64,000 bases of DNA from the NCBI RefSeq assembly GCF_004364935.1, contig NZ_SOBT01000008.1:372001-436000 (forward strand), read 5' to 3'. The stretch is from Panacagrimonas perspica. Its GTDB lineage: Bacteria > Pseudomonadota > Gammaproteobacteria > Nevskiales > Nevskiaceae. The translations under genes and the position numbers were made by a program. Below are positions 61,019-64,000 of this stretch, one piece after another; the first letter of the stretch is position 1, and every line of letters begins with the position of its first letter. Below the pieces are notes generated by a model. That model was not told where the DNA came from and did no database searches. It saw only the letters and a list, made by a program, of their open reading frames with translations.

Positions 61019-62116
61019 ATGGCAAAGAAGAAGATCCTGATCGCCGGCGCACTGGGCCTGACCGGAAGGGCAGCCGTGCGTCACTTCGAGTCGAAGGGAT
61101 GGGACGTGGTCGGCCTGTCGCGACGTACGCCCGACCAGGCCTATCGCGATCTCGACGGCAAGGCGACGTACATCGCCGTCGACCTGCGCGATCCAAAGGA
61201 TTGCGAGGCCAAGCTGTCCGGCCTCACCGACGTGACGCACATCGTCTACGCGGCGGTCTACGAGACCAGCGATCTCAAGGCCGGCTGGGTCGGCGGTGCG
61301 GAGGACTTCGTCGGCATCAACGTGCAGATGCTGAAGAACTTCCTCGACGTGATGCTCAAGACCGCGACGAGCCTCGAGCACATGACGGTGTTCCAGGGTG
61401 CGAAAGCCTACGGCGCACACACCGGCGCGATGAAGCTGCCAGCCAAGGAACGCGATCCGCGCCTGATCTCGGTGGGCTTCTACACGCCGCAGGAAGAACT
61501 GGTGAAGGCCCGCCAGAAAGGCAAGTCCTGGAGCTGGACGATCGTGCGGCCGCAGATGATCTCTGGCTTCGCCACCGGCGCGCCGATCTCCTGCCTGCCT
61601 GGCGTCGGCGTCTACGCCGCGGTGTGTCGCGAACTCGGACTGCCGCTGCGCTTCACCGGACGCGCCGATGGTCCGCTCGAAGCGGTCGACGTCGACCTGC
61701 TGGCCAAGGTGCTCGAGTGGGCCGCGACCTCGCCGCGCGCCGCCAACGAGATCTACAACGTCGGCAACGGCGACTGCTTCTGCTGGCTGAACGTCTATCC
61801 GCGCATCGCGCGCGAAGTCTTCGACATGGAGTACGCGCCGCCGCACACCGATTACCTCTCGGTCGTCATGGCGGACAAGGGCGGCGTCTGGGACGAGATC
61901 GTCGAGAAGCACGGCCTCAAGAAATATCCGATGGATCATCTGGTCGCGTCCTGGCAGGTCGTCGACTTCTTCCTCCATTACGGCGACCGCAATCGTCTGT
62001 CGTTGCTGAGCACGATCAAGCTGCGCAAGCACGGGTTCCACGAGTGCGAGGACAGCGAGGACATGATCGTGCGTCAGCTCAAGCAGATGCAGGCGCAGAA
62101 GGTGCTGCCGGCGTAA
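61019..62116 (+). CDS. PRISE-type NAD(P)-dependent enone reductase (SDR)
   Basis: A 365-aa atypical SDR resembling progesterone 5-beta-reductase/iridoid synthase-like enzymes. The nucleotide motif is ILIAGALGLTGRAAVRHF, then GLSRRTPD, HIVYAAVYET, TVFQGAKAYGAH, the active-site region SVGFYTPQEELVKARQKGKS and IVRPQMISGFA, and YNVGNGDCFCWLNVYPRIA. Family knowledge: these reduce activated C=C bonds of enones. ATG 61019 has TGAGGAGA upstream. It is co-directional between acyl-CoA dehydrogenase and acyl-CoA synthetase genes. Confidence 0.85.
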   Translation: MAKKKILIAGALGLTGRAAVRHFESKGWDVVGLSRRTPDQAYRDLDGKATYIAVDLRDPKDCEAKLSGLTDVTHIVYAAVYETSDLKAGWVGGAEDFVGINVQMLKNFLDVMLKTATSLEHMTVFQGAKAYGAHTGAMKLPAKERDPRLISVGFYTPQEELVKARQKGKSWSWTIVRPQMISGFATGAPISCLPGVGVYAAVCRELGLPLRFTGRADGPLEAVDVDLLAKVLEWAATSPRAANEIYNVGNGDCFCWLNVYPRIAREVFDMEYAPPHTDYLSVVMADKGGVWDEIVEKHGLKKYPMDHLVASWQVVDFFLHYGDRNRLSLLSTIKLRKHGFHECEDSEDMIVRQLKQMQAQKVLPA

Positions 62117-62144
62117 CGCGCCTCGATCGGACCGGAACCAGGAC

Positions 62145-63794
62145 ATGATGACCATCCCGAAGCTGTCGACGTACGACGCGATCTACTCGGCGTTCGAGTG
62201 GAACATCCCCGCGCGCTACAACATCGCCCGTGACGTCTGCGATCGCCACGCGGCAGACGAGAGCAAGATCGCGCTGATCGGCGACGACGCGGCCGGAAAG
62301 CCGTGGAAGATGACGTTCCGCCACGTGCAGAAGCAGGCCAATCGCCTGGCGAACCTGCTGGTGTCGCTGGGCCTCAAGCGCGGCGATCGCGTGATGCTGC
62401 TGATGGTGCAGGACCCCTGGGTCGCGATCGGTCACGTGGCGTGCTGGAAGGCGGGCCTGGTCTCGCTGCCGTGCTCGGTGCTGTTCGGGCCCGACGCCAT
62501 CGCATATCGCCTCGCGCATGCGGACGTGCGTGTCGTCATCACCGACATGGCGAACCTGCCCAAGATCGTCGAAGCGCGCGCCAAGGCGCCGACCGTCGAG
62601 AAGGTGTTCCTGGTCGATGGCGCGGAACCCGAAGCCGGATCGCTCGGCAAGGCGATCGAGCCGGCGAACGATGCCTTCGCGACCGTCGACACCGGCGCCG
62701 ACGATCCGGCGTTCTTCAACTTCACGTCGGGCACCACCGGCAATCCGAAAGGCGCATTGCAGCCGCACCGCTCGATGCTGGGTCATCTGCCGGGCGCCGA
62801 GCTGATCTACGAATTCTTTCCGCAGCCGGGCGACGTGATGTGGTCGCCTGCGGACTGGGCCTGGCTGGCCGGGCTTATGGATGTGCTGATGCCTGCGTGG
62901 TACCACGGCGTGCCGGTGCTGACATCGCGTGCGATGCGCTTCGAGCCGGAAGCGGCCTGCGCGCTGATGGCGCGGCACCAGGTGCGCACGGCGCTGCTCA
63001 CCCCCACGGCGCTGCGCATGATGCGGCAGGTCAAGGATCCGGTCGGCATGGGCGTGAAGTTGCGCGTCGTGATCTCCGGCGGCGAAGCGGTCGGCAAGGA
63101 ACTGCACGAGTGGGCGGGCGCGACGCTCAAGACCACGATCAACGAGGCCTTCGGCCAGACCGAGTGCAATCTGGTGCTCGGCAACTGCGCGAGCGTGATG
63201 CCGGTCAGGCCCGGATCGCTGGGACGTTCGGTGCCGGGTCACGTCTGCGCGATCGTCGACGACCAGGGACGTGAGTTGAAGGCCGGCGAGATCGGCAACA
63301 TCGCCGTGCGCTCGCCCGATCCGGTGATGATGATCGAGTACTGGAAGAACCCGCAGGCGACGAAGGAAAAGTACATCGGCGAGTGGCTGATCACCGGCGA
63401 CCTGGGCATGCAGGACGAGGACGGTTACTTCTGGTTCCACGGTCGTGCCGACGACATCATCACCAGCTCGGGTTACCGCATCGGCCCGACCGAGATCGAG
63501 GACGCGCTGACGCGTCATCCGGCAGTGGTGATGGCCGCCGCAGTCGGCGTGCCGGACCCGGTGCGCACCGAATCGATCAAGGCCTTCCTGGTGCTGCGCA
63601 AGGAATTCCAGGGCAGCGCGGAACTGGCCGAGGAGATCCGCACCTCGCTGCGCGAACGCCTGGCCAAGCACGAAGTCCCGCGCGAGATCGCCTTCGTCGA
63701 TGCCTTGCCGATGACGACGACCGGCAAGGTGCTGCGGCGCGAACTTCGCGACGCGGAACGCGCCAAGGCCGCAGCGACGAGCGGGAAGAGCTGA
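62145..63794 (+). CDS. Acyl-CoA synthetase (AMP-binding, medium-chain-like)
   Basis: A 549-aa adenylate-forming enzyme. The P-loop is FTSGTTGNPKGALQPHRSML (about 188). The A5 motif is INEAFGQTECNLVLGNCASV, then ITGDLGMQDEDGYFWFHGRA and DDIITSSGYRIGPTEIE (about 430). The catalytic Lys lies in TTTGKVLRREL near the C-terminus. It activates a carboxylic acid to acyl-CoA at the expense of ATP. It probably feeds the dehydrogenase and kinase encoded upstream. The substrate is not resolved. It ends 4 bp before the permease gene. Confidence 0.92.
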   Translation: MMTIPKLSTYDAIYSAFEWNIPARYNIARDVCDRHAADESKIALIGDDAAGKPWKMTFRHVQKQANRLANLLVSLGLKRGDRVMLLMVQDPWVAIGHVACWKAGLVSLPCSVLFGPDAIAYRLAHADVRVVITDMANLPKIVEARAKAPTVEKVFLVDGAEPEAGSLGKAIEPANDAFATVDTGADDPAFFNFTSGTTGNPKGALQPHRSMLGHLPGAELIYEFFPQPGDVMWSPADWAWLAGLMDVLMPAWYHGVPVLTSRAMRFEPEAACALMARHQVRTALLTPTALRMMRQVKDPVGMGVKLRVVISGGEAVGKELHEWAGATLKTTINEAFGQTECNLVLGNCASVMPVRPGSLGRSVPGHVCAIVDDQGRELKAGEIGNIAVRSPDPVMMIEYWKNPQATKEKYIGEWLITGDLGMQDEDGYFWFHGRADDIITSSGYRIGPTEIEDALTRHPAVVMAAAVGVPDPVRTESIKAFLVLRKEFQGSAELAEEIRTSLRERLAKHEVPREIAFVDALPMTTTGKVLRRELRDAERAKAAATSGKS

Positions 63795-63798
63795 GCGC

Positions 63799-64000
63799 AT
63801 GACCGACACCACAGCCACACCAGATACGACGGGCAAGGGCGGCGGGCGCCGCCGGCTCGTGATCTCGCAGGAACAGATCGTCCTGATCGTCACCGCGCTG
63901 CTCGCGATCGGCTTCGCGCTGACGCTGTCGGGGTTCGCGACGATCGGGAACTTGCTGGCGCTGACCCGCAGCGTCGCGATCCTGGGCATCCTCGGCATCG
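63799..64000 (+). CDS. ABC transporter permease, sugar/RbsC-type (5' part only)
   Basis: Only the first 67 codons are in the window. A polar N-terminus (TDTTATPDTTGKGGGRRR) is followed by a hydrophobic helix and FATIGNLLALTRSVAILGIL. That pattern (F-T-xNLLNLLRQVSILGILA) is typical of BPD_transp_2 permeases that import ribose-like sugars or autoinducer-type ligands. It follows the synthetase gene by 4 bp, so co-transcription is likely. Substrate unknown. Confidence 0.75.
   Translation, partial: MTDTTATPDTTGKGGGRRRLVISQEQIVLIVTALLAIGFALTLSGFATIGNLLALTRSVAILGILGI

Overview
The window is about 66-67% G+C by eye. Its gene set fits a flagellated, didermic gammaproteobacterium: a Cpx-type two-component system with a Spy/CpxP partner, LpxH, DusA, a class II LysRS, RF2 made by programmed frameshift, many TonB/RND-type envelope genes and REP elements with a GTAG foot. 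The DUF1302/DUF1329 genes and acyl-CoA genes suggest a lineage near Nevskiales, Steroidobacterales or Xanthomonadales. That placement is inference from gene content only.

Layout. 1-7.2 kb: truncated OmpA-type gene, prfB, lysS and a REC-GGDEF-EAL protein whose first two domains look dead. 7.1-22.1 kb (all minus strand): TonB-dependent receptor, two periplasmic adaptors, ankyrin lipoprotein, parvulin PPIase, a 912-aa secreted His/Cys-rich protein, an RND pump, a MauG/MbnH-type di-heme protein and an MbnP-type protein. I read this as a periplasmic metal (probably copper) handling locus built around an MbnP/MbnH pair, with no methanobactin biosynthesis genes. 22.4-25.2 kb: a membrane protein, an exported FHA protein and a two-gene low-G+C cassette that looks acquired. 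25.6-35.5 kb: flagellar genes flgG-(hidden small ORF)-flgH-I-J-K-L, fliC, flaG and fliD. fliS and a PilZ-like gene lie far away at 52.7-53.7 kb behind their own sigma-28-type promoter.

35.9-49.4 kb: a metal-dependent hydrolase and a styrene-oxide-isomerase-like membrane protein, a large MalT-type LuxR regulator, then an MMPL-type RND protein, two Tat-exported DUF1329 paralogues, a YCF48-like propeller and a DUF1302 outer-membrane protein. This set probably moves or senses a hydrophobic substrate. 49.6-52.5 kb: CpxA/CpxR-like genes separated by a 268-bp element with 31-bp terminal inverted repeats, and a divergent spy-like gene behind a perfect CpxR box. 53.9-57.7 kb: lpxH, a class V aminotransferase, a cyclophilin and dusA. 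57.8-64 kb: acyl-CoA catabolism genes (SDR, APH-type kinase, acyl-CoA dehydrogenase, PRISE-type reductase, acyl-CoA synthetase) and the start of a sugar-type ABC permease. The kinase-dehydrogenase pair resembles LvaA/LvaC and ACAD10/11 chemistry on 4-hydroxyacyl-CoAs.

REP hairpins of one covarying family (GTAG followed by a 7-bp stem and a GAA or GGA loop) sit between genes across the window, often as inverted pairs. No tRNA, rRNA, CRISPR array, integrase or transposase gene was found.
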